Of a stretch of DNA of 64,000 nucleotides, positions 21,594-31,234 are shown one piece after another. The position numbers and the translations under genes are program-made. Positions within the stretch are counted from its first letter, which is position 1. Every line of letters starts with the position of its first letter. This stretch comes from Gautieria morchelliformis (lineage: Eukaryota > Basidiomycota > Agaricomycetes > Gomphales > Gomphaceae), in assembly GCA_015179125.1 (NCBI GenBank), contig WHVA01000021.1, positions 310,001 to 374,000 on the forward strand, written 5' to 3'. Below the pieces are notes generated by a model. It saw only the letters and a list, made by a program, of their open reading frames with translations. It searched no databases and had not been told where the DNA came from.

Positions 21594-23096
21594 GACTTTG
21601 GTGTTATTGCTAACGCCTCAGTCTATCAGAACGTGTCGTTTACACGACTAGTAGAATACTGGTTCAATGCAGCAGCACAACTCCGGAAATAATTTAATAT
21701 TTGTACCTTGGTTGCAATCCGTGTAATAACTAGTCCAAGTTATTACAGCTGGAAGGCAATGCGTTTCTTAGCTGCACTGAACAATAAACTAAAAGAGTGT
21801 GTAGGTTCAAGGACACTATCGGGGTCCAAAGTATTCCTTCTAATAAAGAGGGAATAGGCTCCGCAGAAGAGTTTGTAAGTGGATTGGGTCGACCAACGTC
21901 AATGCACTGCAATAACGAGAGAGTAATGTGAAGTGGCTTTCACGCACAACTTGACTTGACTTGTGAAAGTCACTGAACAGGAAAATCAACTGAACAGCTC
22001 GTCTTGGGTATTGGAGTGCTAATTGACAAGAAAATTGATTGCCAACCTCACTCTGTAGAGTTTCACCCAGCGGGTTAGGCTAAGTGGCTAAGCAGTAAAG
22101 CAACTACTTAACTAAGAATAGTTACTCTAAGCAAGAGTAGTATTCTAGTTCGGGTTAGGAATTTAGGTAAGATGTGCAAGTCACACAAGCTGTGTAGGAT
22201 AGAAGATGGGTAGATTGATTGCTCAAAGGACAGGCAAAGGGCTTCCTTTTATATTGTAATGTACAGGAGCTTAGTAAGCAGGTAGAACCTTCTATCTATT
22301 AATGGAATGGGGGAAAAAGCTTGTGGAAGATGGAAGAAAGAGTTGGAAGAAACTGGCTGTTTCCAGGGGACTCTACCATGCTTCCTACCAATCAGAGCTT
22401 GATCTGTCAGGAATGACTCACTTAAAAGGGTCATGTGCCATAGCACAGCTTGACTGAGTCATGTACTCCTGACTCACCAAGTTGTATTGAGTCATTGAGG
22501 CTGTATCTCCAGATAACCATGTATTTGGCACTCAGAAGCTGAGTAAGCAGTCCTGAGCCAATTAGGGCTCTGTAGCCATAATTACTAAGAGCACTGCTTA
22601 GCACAGCTGGGCACAGCCTGGTACAGCCTTGTTGTCATGACTGACCATGATCCCCATTGTTTGGTGAAGCCAAACAGGCTGCACAGTTGCTATGGCTGCA
22701 TATAGCAACTGTTTGGGACTCAGCTGGAAATACTGAGAGAGCCATCCTGCCGGACTTGTGGGTGCTTGGGTGACCATAAGTCCGAAAATGCGGCCACCGC
22801 CGAGGTGCCCGGCGGAGTTTGAAATAGAGCGCCGAGAACAGAGTTGTGGGTGCTAGAGGATCCACAACTCTGTAATGTCAGAAAAATGGTAGTTTGAGCC
22901 ATGGAGACTTTGGAAAAATAAGGAAAAATATGAGATAACTAGAGGAATGTTTGAAAAGCCTTTCCCCAGTTATATTAACAGCATACAAATACTGTTAATT
23001 CCTCAAATGTCTTTTTACATGTTGTCAAGACAAAAAGAAAAGACTAGGGCTGGTTGAGCAGCCTTCCTTGGCTGGTTGAACAGCCGTTCCCCTACA
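21576..23096 (-). repeat. E-type solo LTR, 1521 bp, in A2 gag
   Basis: Bounded by ATGCT duplications (21571-21575, 23097-23101); A3 gag is continuous here. The plus-strand view starts TGTTTTGGAACCC and ends CCCCTACA, so read on the minus strand it runs TGTAGGGG ... GGGTTCCAAAACA. A TATAAAAGG box lies on the minus strand near 22250. There is no significant ORF. By the shared end GGGTTCCAAAACA it matches the insertion at 37988-39423, in the opposite orientation. Confidence 0.82.
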
Positions 23097-23128
23097 ATGC
23101 TGCATGTGTTGAAGAATGCGCGTCCCTT

Positions 23129-23569
23129 CTACCGATCTCCATCAAAGTCCGCCGGAGTTGCGGGTTTGACCTTTGCTAACTTCGCGGAGACCCTCTCTTC
23201 CGCTACTTCAGCTTTTCCGAAATCCGGATCGTCCAGCATTTCATTTCCACCACTTTGTGGAATATCTAACTTAGCCAAAATCGCTTGTAAGGCTGTTTCA
23301 ATCGCGTCGGTCTTCATCCGGTTCCGCGTCAGTTCCTCCTCCATATTCCGAAGACGATCGTCCGGATCCATGTCGGAAGGAGAAATATGGGACGGGATTT
23401 CCAGGGTTGGGAGCTTGATGTAAGAAAAGGGGCTGTCGTACGCTGTGTGTGCGGAAGAGGTCGCGATCTCCGAGTCGCTGTCTCTGATTCCGAACGCACC
23501 TATGGCGAATGCAATGCACAGTACGACCGCCGGTCCTCTAGGGGGAAGACTTTTCTGCTGTAAGGGCAA
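23129..23569 (-). pseudogene. A2 gag, N-terminal part
   Basis: Start region of gag, close to the 5' LTR and primer site. It has SDMDPDDRLRNMEEEL and a helical stretch ETALQAILAKLDIP, matching 46600-47050 in A3. Separated from the rest of gag by the E LTR. Fossil. Confidence 0.8.
23546..23556 (-). promoter_or_regulatory. A2 self-complementary primer-binding site
   Basis: On the minus strand AGAAAAGTCTT, two bases inside the 5' LTR. An 11-nt exact complement lies in the 5' LTR at 23689-23699, just past a TATAATA box. Confidence 0.75.
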
Positions 23570-24048
23570 CCCTAGCTGGTTGTGGAGATCACACTACCAC
23601 ACAACTGACAAGGGGAAATCCAAAGTATGTATTAATGAACAGAGCATACAAGAGAGGGGATTCTCACCTGACAAGGGGAAACCCAAAGAGAAAAGTCTTA
23701 GGACCCCCAATGTCAGCGAGCCCGTATTATACTACACTGCGCAGCCAGGGACAACACTTGGCACCCGCCATCAACCCTGCATCTCCCTGACCACCCTGAC
23801 CCTTGATCGACCCTTGATGCCACCTATTACGCGAGTTGCTTGATTTCCGACACTGTTCCGAGAGTGGAAGTCGGAAATTGGAGTGGAACTGGCGAGGCGA
23901 ACAGAACTGGTGGAAGTTCTCCCAGAAGCGGAATCATTTCCGAAAGCGGAGGCGGAGATGGAATCGGAACCGGAAGCGGAGTCGGAAATGGAGTCGGAAC
24001 TGGGTGTGGTGTCGGAACTGGAAATGGAAAACAGGGTGTCCCCTGACA
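23559..24048 (-). repeat. A2 5' LTR
   Basis: 490 bp, same ends as the 3' LTR, followed by the GAGAT duplication. Confidence 0.95.
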
Positions 24049-24391
24049 GAGATGCGGTGGCAGAACAACTTGGTGAAGGCCCAAATGGAGTTGAGGGTGG
24101 AAAGTAACATGGAGGCGGGTCCAAGTGGAAGGGCAGATAAGGTTGCGGAAGCGGAAGGAAGGGCCAAAGTTGAGCCTGACAAGGTGGAGCATGGAGAGGC
24201 GGAGCAAGTGGCGGAAATGGAAAAGAAGGGCGGAGAGGAGATGATGAGGGAGGAGTGAGAGGATTGAAAGAACTTGTAGATATTTTCTTGAAGTGTTGGA
24301 ACGTAATGTAGCGGAATATTAATCGGATTTGAACTTGATACTTGAACAATGTAAGGGAAAAGGAAGTGTCGGAACTAAGGGTCGGAAATGA

Positions 24392-25578
24392 CTAGGGTGC
24401 GGAAATGGGACCAGGCTTAGCGGGGTATGTCTTGTGGAAATCAGAGACGAGTTCAGAGGCGTGGTCAAGTTCCGTGGCGGAAATCCAGGAAGTCTCTTCG
24501 TCAGTGTTTTCATAGCCTGCCCACTTGACTAGGTACTGGAGTTGGCAGCGGTATTGTCTGTCGAGCTTGGAGGTGAGAATTTCCAAAATCTCATATTCCG
24601 GTTCTCCGTCGATGATGACTGGCACAGGTGGGGGTTGTTCGCAATTCACAATGGTGTTTGGAACTGAGGGTTCAAGCAAAGAGACATGGAATAATGCGTG
24701 TACTGTGCACATATTGTCAGGAAGTCAGAGAGTGAAAGAACAACTGCCAGCCTTAGTGATGATCTCCTAAGGGCCAAGGTATTTTTCAGAGAGCTTCTTC
24801 GAGGGGCGAGTGGTATGGAAGCTTTCTGCTTTGATGAAGACTTTGTCGCCTATTTCGAATGCCGGTTGTGGAAGACGTTTCCGATTGGGAGAAGTTTGAT
24901 ATCTCTTTTGGGCAGCTGATTCGGAGGTGTTGGTAAAGGTCATCAAGTTCCACAATGAAGTCTCGGGCTCTGGCAGAGGCGAGATCAGGTTCAGGGTGGA
25001 TGTTGAGATTTGGGTGGTAGCCCTTGTTGGTGTAGAAGGGTGAAATTCCGGTGGTGGTGGAAGGCACATTGTTGTAGGTGAATTCCGTGAGTGGAAGAAG
25101 GTCGGACCAGTTGCTATGTTGGTAGTTGCAATAGATGGAGGTACTGCTTGAGGGTCTGATTAGTACGTTCCGTTTGGCCATCACCTTCAGGATGATAACC
25201 GGAAGTGAAGTGGAGCTTCATGTTGAGGGCCTTGCCGAGTGTGTGGAAAAAGGAGGACACGAATCCACAGTCGGAAGTGACATGGGAGGGGATTCCATGC
25301 TTGGAAAAGAGGTGGAGCACAAAGAGCTGTGTGAGCTGGGTGGAAGTGATAGTGTTGTAAGTTGGAATAAAGATAGACTGCTTTGTGAGGTGGTCAACGA
25401 TAACTAGAATGGTATCATAGCCAGATGACTTAGGAAGTTTCTCAATGAAGTCCATGGATATTGAATTCCAGGGTTGTTCCGGGATTGGAAGTTGCTTCAG
25501 GAGGCCATAGGGTTTGTGAGATTGAGGCTTGGTGCGCATACAGGTGGTGCATGACTTGCAGTAGTCTTGGACCATCAT
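24392..25578 (-). pseudogene. C1 pol 3' part: integrase and chromodomain
   Basis: Minus strand. 25114-25578 encodes integrase with CTTCMRTKP, SMDFIEKLP, VTSDCGFVS and GDGQTERTNQTLKQYL. 24786-25184 gives the LPLTEFTYNN region. 24392-24712 gives a Pro-rich lead and a chromodomain with YQYLVKWAGYENTDEETSWI-type sequence (residues LQYLVKWAGY, ETSWIS). The same chromodomain is in C2 (33941-34290). Family C is therefore a chromovirus distinct from A and B. Fossil with several breaks. Confidence 0.85.
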
Positions 25579-26331
25579 GTGGAGAAGTGGCCAAGTGTAG
25601 GTACGTTGGATGATGTCGAGGGTCTTGTTTTGGCCTTGGTGTCTTCAAAGTGGATGATCGTGGCTTTGCTGGAGTACGTGGAGTCACAGATCATTGATAT
25701 CTGGAACATAGATTCGGGACTTGTAGCGGAGGAATAGATCAGAATCGAGGGACCATCCAGGACTGGTTGGGTTATTGAGGTGGGTTGCACAGATGGGGTT
25801 GGAGCGGAGTGCGGAACAGATGTTGGAATGGAGAGACTTGGTGTCCATGATGATAGAGGTGCGGAGTAGCGGAAATGGCAGTGCTGTGGCACGCAGGGAT
25901 GATTCAGCTGCTCAGTTGAGAATACTGGGTGGAAGTTGTGCAGATTGACGCTAGCATAGTCACTACTTACCACCTGGGGGACCACCGGGAGGAGGTCCTG
26001 GAGGTGGTGGTGGAGGTGGTGCTGGGTGTCGGAATGTTGCAGCTGTCTGGTCGCTGCTGCTACTTGAGGAGTTTCCGTTGTAGTTGGGATTGCCTGGGTT
26101 GGCATCGGTAATATCTTCGATGTGCCCTGGCAGAAGGTTGTCGGAGAGCGCATTGTCGGCTTGAGAGCTGGAGGGTTCTGCGCGTCTTGGTGCTGTGGAT
26201 CTAAGGGTTCCAAAATAAGAAAGAGCTTTGACAGCTCCTGCGTGAGCTGAAGTGGCTGTGGTGTGAGGGGGCATAGTGATAGTTATCGGGTGGGAATCAG
26301 ATAATACTGTTATGTATTGATATTTCCGCAA
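25575..26331 (-). pseudogene. C1 gag start and post-RNase H segment
   Basis: The right part (about 25963-26275) starts MPPHTTATSAHAGAVKALSY close to the primer site and ends in a Pro/Gly-rich stretch, as at the start of gag. The left part (about 25575-25960) matches the region after RNase H (SDYASVNLHNFHPVFSTEQL) that C3 has at 63143-63300. Much of a normal Ty3 gag, protease and RT is not seen in this copy. Fossil. Confidence 0.7.
26295..26305 (-). promoter_or_regulatory. C1 self-complementary primer-binding site
   Basis: On the minus strand ATTATCTGATT, two bases inside the 5' LTR. An 11-nt exact complement lies in the LTR at 26563-26573, 28 bp past the TATAAAA box at 26601-26607 (read on the minus strand). 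Confidence 0.7.
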
Positions 26332-26811
26332 GTCGGAACTAGAAAGGGCAGTGGCTTCAACTTATATGTTGTGCCCCCAATGAACTATCATCCTAAGTAT
26401 TTCGGATCGCGAGTTGGAAGTCAGAAAGTATCGAACTAGACAGAGGTTGGAACCTGAGTCAGAAACTAAGTCAGAAGGTGGAAGGCAGAGAGACAGAGGT
26501 CTTGTAAAACTCCCTGTGCTAAGGACAGGAGATAGAGTGAAGGAAATCACATAGTGAAGGCGATTATCTGATTGCAGAATAACGAGCATACATGAGGTGC
26601 TTTTATACAAAGAGCTGAGACAACATGTAATGGTGTAGTACTAAGCAAATTCCAGAGGGAGCAGAAATTGGATAGACATACGGGGTAACTAACTACTTGG
26701 GAACAAGGGGAATACAAGGGGGGTGCAGGGTAGTGTAGAACAATGGCAAAAGAACAAGGGGCCAGAAAGTATATCTGATAGAAAGAAACAACGAGACTCT
26801 GAGGAGGTCGG
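26308..26811 (-). repeat. C1 5' LTR, cut by B1
   Basis: Starts TGTTATGTATTG like the other C LTRs and is similar to 13436-13950 up to GAGGAGGTCGG, where the B1 5' LTR begins. Confidence 0.85.
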
Positions 26812-27026
26812 TGTAAATAACCTATGTATCTACATGTACAATAGTTATTACATAATCCCAATGGGCCCCTTAGGGACCCACTGTATAGTTTATGCGTGGG
26901 AACCGGCCAGCGGTTCCCATCGCATCTTACTCTTACCTGTCACTACATAGCATTCAGAATACCACTCATTGGTCAGGTTCTGTAGTGCCCTTGTGATACA
27001 AGGTCCTAAGATCGACATCCTTTACA
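26812..27026 (+). repeat. B1 5' LTR
   Basis: 215 bp, TGTAAATAACC to CATCCTTTACA. Same family, opposite orientation, at 48917-49130 and 62938-63151. Confidence 0.88.
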
Positions 27027-27157
27027 CCTTTTTGAACTATCCTGCGGTTGATCGCCACGTGACCAACCGATAGTGGATTCGAAGCAATCTTGAAAAAGAT
27101 CGCTGCGTTGATGACTAAACATCGTTGAGACCCTCCAGTAGACCCTCTACTGTTGGC

Positions 27158-27240
27158 TGTGAGCATGATGATTCCACACAGTCGAAGACAGACACGAGCG
27201 ACGAGCTCGAGGTCCACGCCCCAGGCGCAGCCCAGCGACA
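27158..27240 (+). pseudogene. B1 gag start
   Basis: Begins ATGATGATTCCAC; the translation matches the first ~28 residues of B2 gag (62799 leftwards: MMIPRSRRWTRATSS type). It ends where the Helitron block begins. Fossil piece. Confidence 0.7.
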
Positions 27241-28689
27241 TAATCTAGCAGTCCAGCATGGTCATAAAATGAGTACAGGTGGAATAATGGTCAGGGGAAT
27301 GGGTCTTCAGAGTGTAAAGGAAAGCTCTACACTGGCCAAGTAAGTGCTTATTAAATATAATTATTTATAAAGTATAACATATTTTAGATCAAAGCACTAC
27401 CAGACCCTATGTCTACAAATACTAGGCATGTATCCATGAATGGGAGCAGTTGTGTGAAGAAGTGCATAAGAACTGGGGATGTAAGTTAACCCTCATAATT
27501 TCCATTCAAAGGCTCAATCAGGAATAGTCAATCAAGCTGTTTGGTATACTCTGGTTTTAGGCTTCTTGCCAGCCTGGGTTAAGCATCAGAAGGTATTAGA
27601 ATATACTTTTTTAATCCTGATACTGCTGTTATTGTGAAGAGGTCCACAAAGCTTTATCTCAGTTGGTTTGAGCATGGGACTTCATGGGCACAATGCAGAG
27701 ATGAGATGTACCCAGATCAACTTTTAAACCAACTTGGAACTCCAAATACATCTTCCTTTGGCACATATGCATACTGTGCTTCATCACATTGGATGTGGAT
27801 GATGACTACATAAGGAAGATTTATATGCTGATCAGACAAGGTTTTCATAGTTATGTACTTGGCCTAAGTTATAATAATTTAATTATTTAACTAGGTTCTA
27901 TGTGGAGAAAGTAGCTTTGTGTGGGCATCTCATCATCTTGCTTTATAGCTGGACTAAGGTGCATTCTGGTTTTAAATGCAAGGGATGACCATCGTGGAAA
28001 AAGTTTGAACAGGATGGCACTACTTCACCCATCTACATTCAAGACTTTTGCAAAGCATGCTTCAGGTATGTCATTCCCATGCACATGCAACAATTTCCCG
28101 CCTTCAAGAGGTGCCTCACCTCCATCGCGCTCAAGCAATGGACACTCATCCATGTTGTCCCACACCTACAAGGGCCCAAGACTTCTGATGCATTTTTCTA
28201 AGGGGTTGAGGAAATAGATCTCACACATTCCATTGAATTCAAAGCCCATATCCTTTATACCATATGTCAGGGGATGCCCCCTTTTCCAGCTCTGACTCCC
28301 CCCCAAGTCCAAGCCAGGAGCTGCTGCTCCAATGACAACAGGGTGAATGTGGCCTGGTGGTTTACAAGGTATGAGTTCAGGTGTGTGAGTACTACTCACA
28401 CACCTGAACTCATTCCCAACCACCAACAATGTCTTGCCCCATGCCCACCCCATGAAACCACGTCCACCTGACCCCATGGTGCATCATACCTTTTTCTGAT
28501 AAATGACTAGTAGCAGACATATCAGGAAAATGTTGAAAACAACACACAGTGTTAGAGCAGTAAGTTCTGGACAAATTAGAAGAGCCAGTGGCTTGACATG
28601 ACTGCCAGCTGCATAGAATGTGGATGATGATGCGGTAGTGGGACTGTATGCTTGTGGACTTGGTGCACGGCATGGTCATAACACTCCCG
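27241..28689. other. unrecognised block with intron-like intervals
   Basis: About 1.45 kb between B1 gag and an old A LTR. It contains good fungal intron signals (for example GTAAGTGC ... TATTTTAG, about 27341-27388). An open stretch near 27610-27800 reads NPDTAVIVKRSTKLYLSW, and two opposed open frames lie at 27921-28217 (plus) and 28166-28477 (minus). I do not recognise any of these. The block ends upstream of a Helitron tail, so it may be Helitron body, a captured host fragment, or debris of several elements. Confidence 0.4.
28373..28411. repeat. perfect 18-bp hairpin, 3-nt loop
   Basis: GAGTTCAGGTGTGTGAGT, loop ACT, then the exact complement. A shorter pair GGTGGTT/AACCACC flanks it. Confidence 0.85.
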
Positions 28690-29017
28690 GTCTTCTAATG
28701 GAGACTTTTCTGCTATAAGGGAAACCCTTGCTTGCTGTGGAGATCACACAATCACACAGACTAGCCGAGGGGAAATCCAAAGATACATATATACAAGAGG
28801 GAAATCTAACAAGAGGGAACCTCACCTAGCAGGGGGAATCCAAAGAGAAAAGTCTAAAGATTCCCAACTGCCAGTAAGCTCTAATATAGACTATTTGACT
28901 ACAGTCCGGGCCATTCATTGCTTAGTAGTCACCAGCAACCCTGGCTTCCCCTGACCTGCCTGACCCCTGCCTGACCTAGATGCCAGGCACTATATGAGTA
29001 GCTTCACTTCTGATCTT
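28690..29017 (-). repeat. old diverged A-type LTR with its primer site
   Basis: TATAAGGGAAACCC at 28714 aligns with the A LTR start, and GAGTAGCTTCACTTCTGATC near 29000 aligns with about two thirds along the LTR. The primer site AGAAAAGTCT (minus strand, 28702-28711) and its LTR complement (28846-28855) are both kept. An old relative of family A. Confidence 0.7.
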
Positions 29018-29518
29018 GCAGATCGGTATCCTGTGGAGTATCTGAATTCCATAGAGATGGGCTGTCTTCCTCCTGCTCGCTTGGAAGTCAAGCCTGGAGT
29101 GCCTCTGATGCTGTTGCGCAATTTGGATCAGAAGCAAGGACTATGCAATGGGACAAGGTTGCGGTTGGTGAGGATAAGCATTAGAGTGTTGGAGGTCAGG
29201 ATCATCTCAGGTCCATGTGCAGGCAATATTGCTTTCATCCCCAGGATCATCATTAAGCCATCAGAGGGAGAGTTGCCATTTGTGCTGAAAAGGAGGCAGT
29301 TTCCAGTGCGTTTGGCATTTGCAATGACTATCAACAAGTCTCAGGGACAGTCTTTGGGTACGGTTGGGCTGGACCTGAGATATCCAGTGTTTGGACATGG
29401 TCAGTTGTATGTTGGTGTATCAAGAGGGACCAATTGGAACAGAGTCAAGGTCTTGCTTGAGGAGGGTTTGGACACAACCAACATTGTATATAAAGATGTA
29501 TTACTTAGAGCTCCTTGA
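28994..29518 (+). pseudogene. Helitron Pif1-like helicase, C-terminal part
   Basis: Similarity to Helitron helicases starts near 29027 (YPVEYLNSIEMGCLPPARL). It continues with LMLLRNLDQKQGLCNGTRL, FIPRI, the motif V/VI region AMTINKSQGQSLGTVGLDL, and LYVGVSRGTNW. These are the last ~165 residues of the helicase domain of Rep/Hel proteins. The N-terminal part, with Walker A and B and the Rep domain, is absent, since an old LTR lies just upstream. The open frame begins in LTR sequence, so its first residues are not helicase. The stop at 29516 lies 158 bp before the terminal hairpin, as in Helitrons. A host Pif1 gene is unlikely, given the hairpin and the truncated context. Confidence 0.85.
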
Positions 29519-29673
29519 TTTTTTTATATCCACTTCTCTTGATATGGTTTATGTGTTTTACTTCATTTTACTTGATGGAAATTGATTACTTTGATTTTCC
29601 CCAATGTACTTGACCTTACTGATATGTTAGACTTACTGATGTGTTAGACTTACTGAGGCATTTGACCTACACC

Positions 29674-29702
29674 CCCGCGCGAAGCGCGGGTACCCACCTA
29701 GT
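29674..29702 (+). repeat. Helitron 3' terminal hairpin and CTAG end
   Basis: CCCGCGC, loop GAA, GCGCGGG, then TACCCACCTAG, followed by T. Two direct copies of TGTTAGACTTACTGA lie just upstream (29624-29655). Confidence 0.88.
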
Positions 29703-30230
29703 CTAAGAGTTAAACGCGCTCAGTGGGTTGTGGGCGCTGCTGACCAATGCTTGGTCACCAGTTTGTCAGCGGAGCACGCGAGCCCCTGGCCCTATCACCG
29801 GTTTACGCCGGTCTGCCGGCTCCAGGGCTCTCTCTTTAGGTCAGCGGCGAGCGGCGCAGCCGCGAGCATGAACGCTGGTCAGCGGTCACGTGACCCGTTC
29901 GCGACAGCGTATGAGCATGGTCCGTGCACGACGCGCGCGCAGTATAAAGGCCGCATGGTAAGGAGGGAACGCTAGGAACCTGCCCCACCGGCGATTCCTC
30001 TGTCCGCTGTCTGCTCTGTGCTCTGTCTGCTGTCTCCTCCTTTAGCTGGCTGCCTTGTCTATTGCTTGGCTGGCCCTCTATTGGTAGGTAATATGTTTTT
30101 TTTTATGCATTGCCATGTATTTTATTTTATTTGTAGTGGTAATTTTATTGTTTTTTTTTTTCATCATAGTATTGTCACATGTGCATTATATTTTTGTGAT
30201 TTTTTTCGAAAATAGTTTTAAATAACATCC
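29703..30230 (+). promoter_or_regulatory. promoter-like block without a gene
   Basis: A GC-rich stretch has a GTCACGTGACC palindrome near 29885 and TATAAAGG at 29943. About 60 bp on comes a CT-rich leader (TGTCCGCTGTCTGCTC type), then a possible splice donor GTAGGTAATATG near 30083. The right side turns T-rich. No supported coding sequence follows; this may be the promoter of an element whose body is lost. Confidence 0.4.
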
Positions 30231-31234
30231 AAAGACTGCTGAAAAAAATGTATTTTAATATCAATATTTTTCAGGGTTTTTTCGAAAATTGACATCAATA
30301 AGTTTCCTCTAAAATCAATGACAATAGATTCTGCTTTTAAATGTGGTTTGTTTTATTGTTTTATTTACTGTAAAGCTGCTTACCAGGCACTCCTCTCTGG
30401 CTATACTGGTGGCTGGCTTACTATGGCTTTGGCTGGGCTCTGGGTTTGTCTGTCAGTCTCTGGGCTTCTCTGGCTTTGGCTGGGCATTAATAACAGCTTC
30501 TGCTTCAATGTACTGTACTTTTTTGACATTTTTTCGCAGATATATGTCAATAAATTATCCTGACTTTATGCAAATTGACAACAGCTCCAGCTTAAATGTA
30601 CAGTGCATTTTTTTGACAGATTTCGAAAAATAGATAATCCTAACTTTGCTAAAATTAATAACAGCTTCAGCTTACATGTGCTGGACAGTTTTTTGACACG
30701 AAAAATAGATAATCCTATAATCCTGACTTTGCTAAAATTAATGAGCAGCTGCTTAAATATGGTTTCCTTTACTATTTTATTTATGTCTGTAAAATAGATA
30801 TTGATACATGTCCCTGAGTTTGCTAAAAGTTAATGATAAGTAAAAGCCTCTGCTTGCAATTATATCTCTAATATTCATTGTAAACCCTCTGTCATTTACT
30901 TATTTTGCTTGCATATACAATAATTTCACTTTGAGGCCCTTGGGGATATGCTACACTTGGGGGATGCATGTTATTCATGGGGCACTACGCATGGGGGACA
31001 AGCTATACTCGGAGGACAAACAAGGGACATGCTACACACACTATACTTGAGGGATATGCTATGCACACTATACTTGGGGACACACTACATGTGAGGACAT
31101 GCCATGTGTGAGGACACACCTTACATATCCTTTAAATTTTTCGATATTTTTTCGCAAATAGACATCAATAAATAAAACTTGCTAACCTCAATAACACTTA
31201 AATATCCTGTACATTTTTTTGACATTTTTTCGAA
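30220..31234. repeat. degenerate repeats with TTTTTTCGAAA motif
   Basis: Diverged units of roughly 60-130 bp share TTTTTTGACATTTTTTCGAAA, a following ATAGATAATCCT and ACTTTGCTAAAATTAATAACAG. I can follow at least six units (about 30195, 30275, 30520, 30605, 30690, 31140, 31205). The last unit runs directly into B1 gag at about 31235. No ORF is supported. Confidence 0.6.
30930..31125. repeat. degenerate GGGGACA-type minisatellite
   Basis: Imperfect units such as CTTGGGGGATATGCTACAC, CATGGGGGACAAGCTATAC and TTGGGGACACACTACATG, about 20 bp each. Confidence 0.6.

Larger units (their letters stand above)
16247..24048 (-). mobile_element. Family A element A2, full-length Ty3 chromovirus copy
   Basis: Bounded by two 490-bp LTRs and GAGAT duplications (16242-16246, 24049-24053), inserted in the antisense ORF of C1. 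Minus strand. Parts: 5' LTR, primer site, gag, protease, RT, RNase H, integrase, chromodomain, purine tract, 3' LTR. The LTRs differ at roughly six sites by eye (about 1%), so it is young. An E-type LTR (21576-23096) sits in gag. About three or four breaks besides this insertion. Tf1/sushi-type chromoviruses are the nearest relatives by layout. Confidence 0.95.
14504..24257 (+). pseudogene. C1 antisense Zn-cluster-like accessory ORF, interrupted
   Basis: Opposite in direction to C1 pol. About 14616-14912 encodes a highly charged Lys/Glu helix (AQKELAEKREAKEAEWKEKE). A 55-nt intron-like interval follows at 14913-14967 (GTGAGT...CTAG). Then comes a region with CDPCEAWGLKC and CERCWDVRKRC near 15245-15345, spaced like a Zn(II)2Cys6 cluster (CX2CX6C twice). 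The sequence continues beyond the MITE at 16030 (SDTAVLNRFSMASPL) and, beyond A2, at 24054-24257. C2 has the same gene in the same place (32499-33828). The function is unknown; DNA binding is only suggested by the cysteine spacing. This copy is broken by insertions and a few other changes. Confidence 0.75.
13436..26811 (-). mobile_element. Family C element C1, Ty3 chromovirus with antisense accessory ORF
   Basis: The sense strand is minus. From left: 3' LTR (13436-14503, holding a D solo LTR), antisense Zn-cluster-like ORF (14504-24257, split by a MITE and by A2), chromodomain and integrase pieces (24392-25578), a gag-like start (about 25963-26270), primer site, and 5' LTR (26308-26811). The 5' LTR is cut by insertion of B1. 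The pol part is much shorter than in a full Ty3 element. It is a fossil with several breaks and nested insertions. Confidence 0.85.
27244..29702 (+). mobile_element. Helitron remnant (3' end clear, 5' end guessed)
   Basis: The right end is well marked: a hairpin (29674-29690) followed by TACCCACCTAG and then T, the classic Helitron 3' terminus. A helicase C-terminal segment lies just upstream. A TC dinucleotide preceded by A at 27243 could be the 5' end, but nothing else marks it. An old A LTR (28690-29017) is nested before the helicase piece. Most of the Rep/helicase protein is missing. Confidence 0.55.

Noticed and set aside
28994-29518. Host Pif1 helicase gene
   Set aside because: Only the C-terminal end is present, directly followed by a Helitron terminal hairpin and CTAG end.
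30930-31125. Telomere-like repeat
   Set aside because: Units are degenerate, about 20 bp, GGGGACA-like and lack TTAGGG; an ordinary decayed minisatellite.
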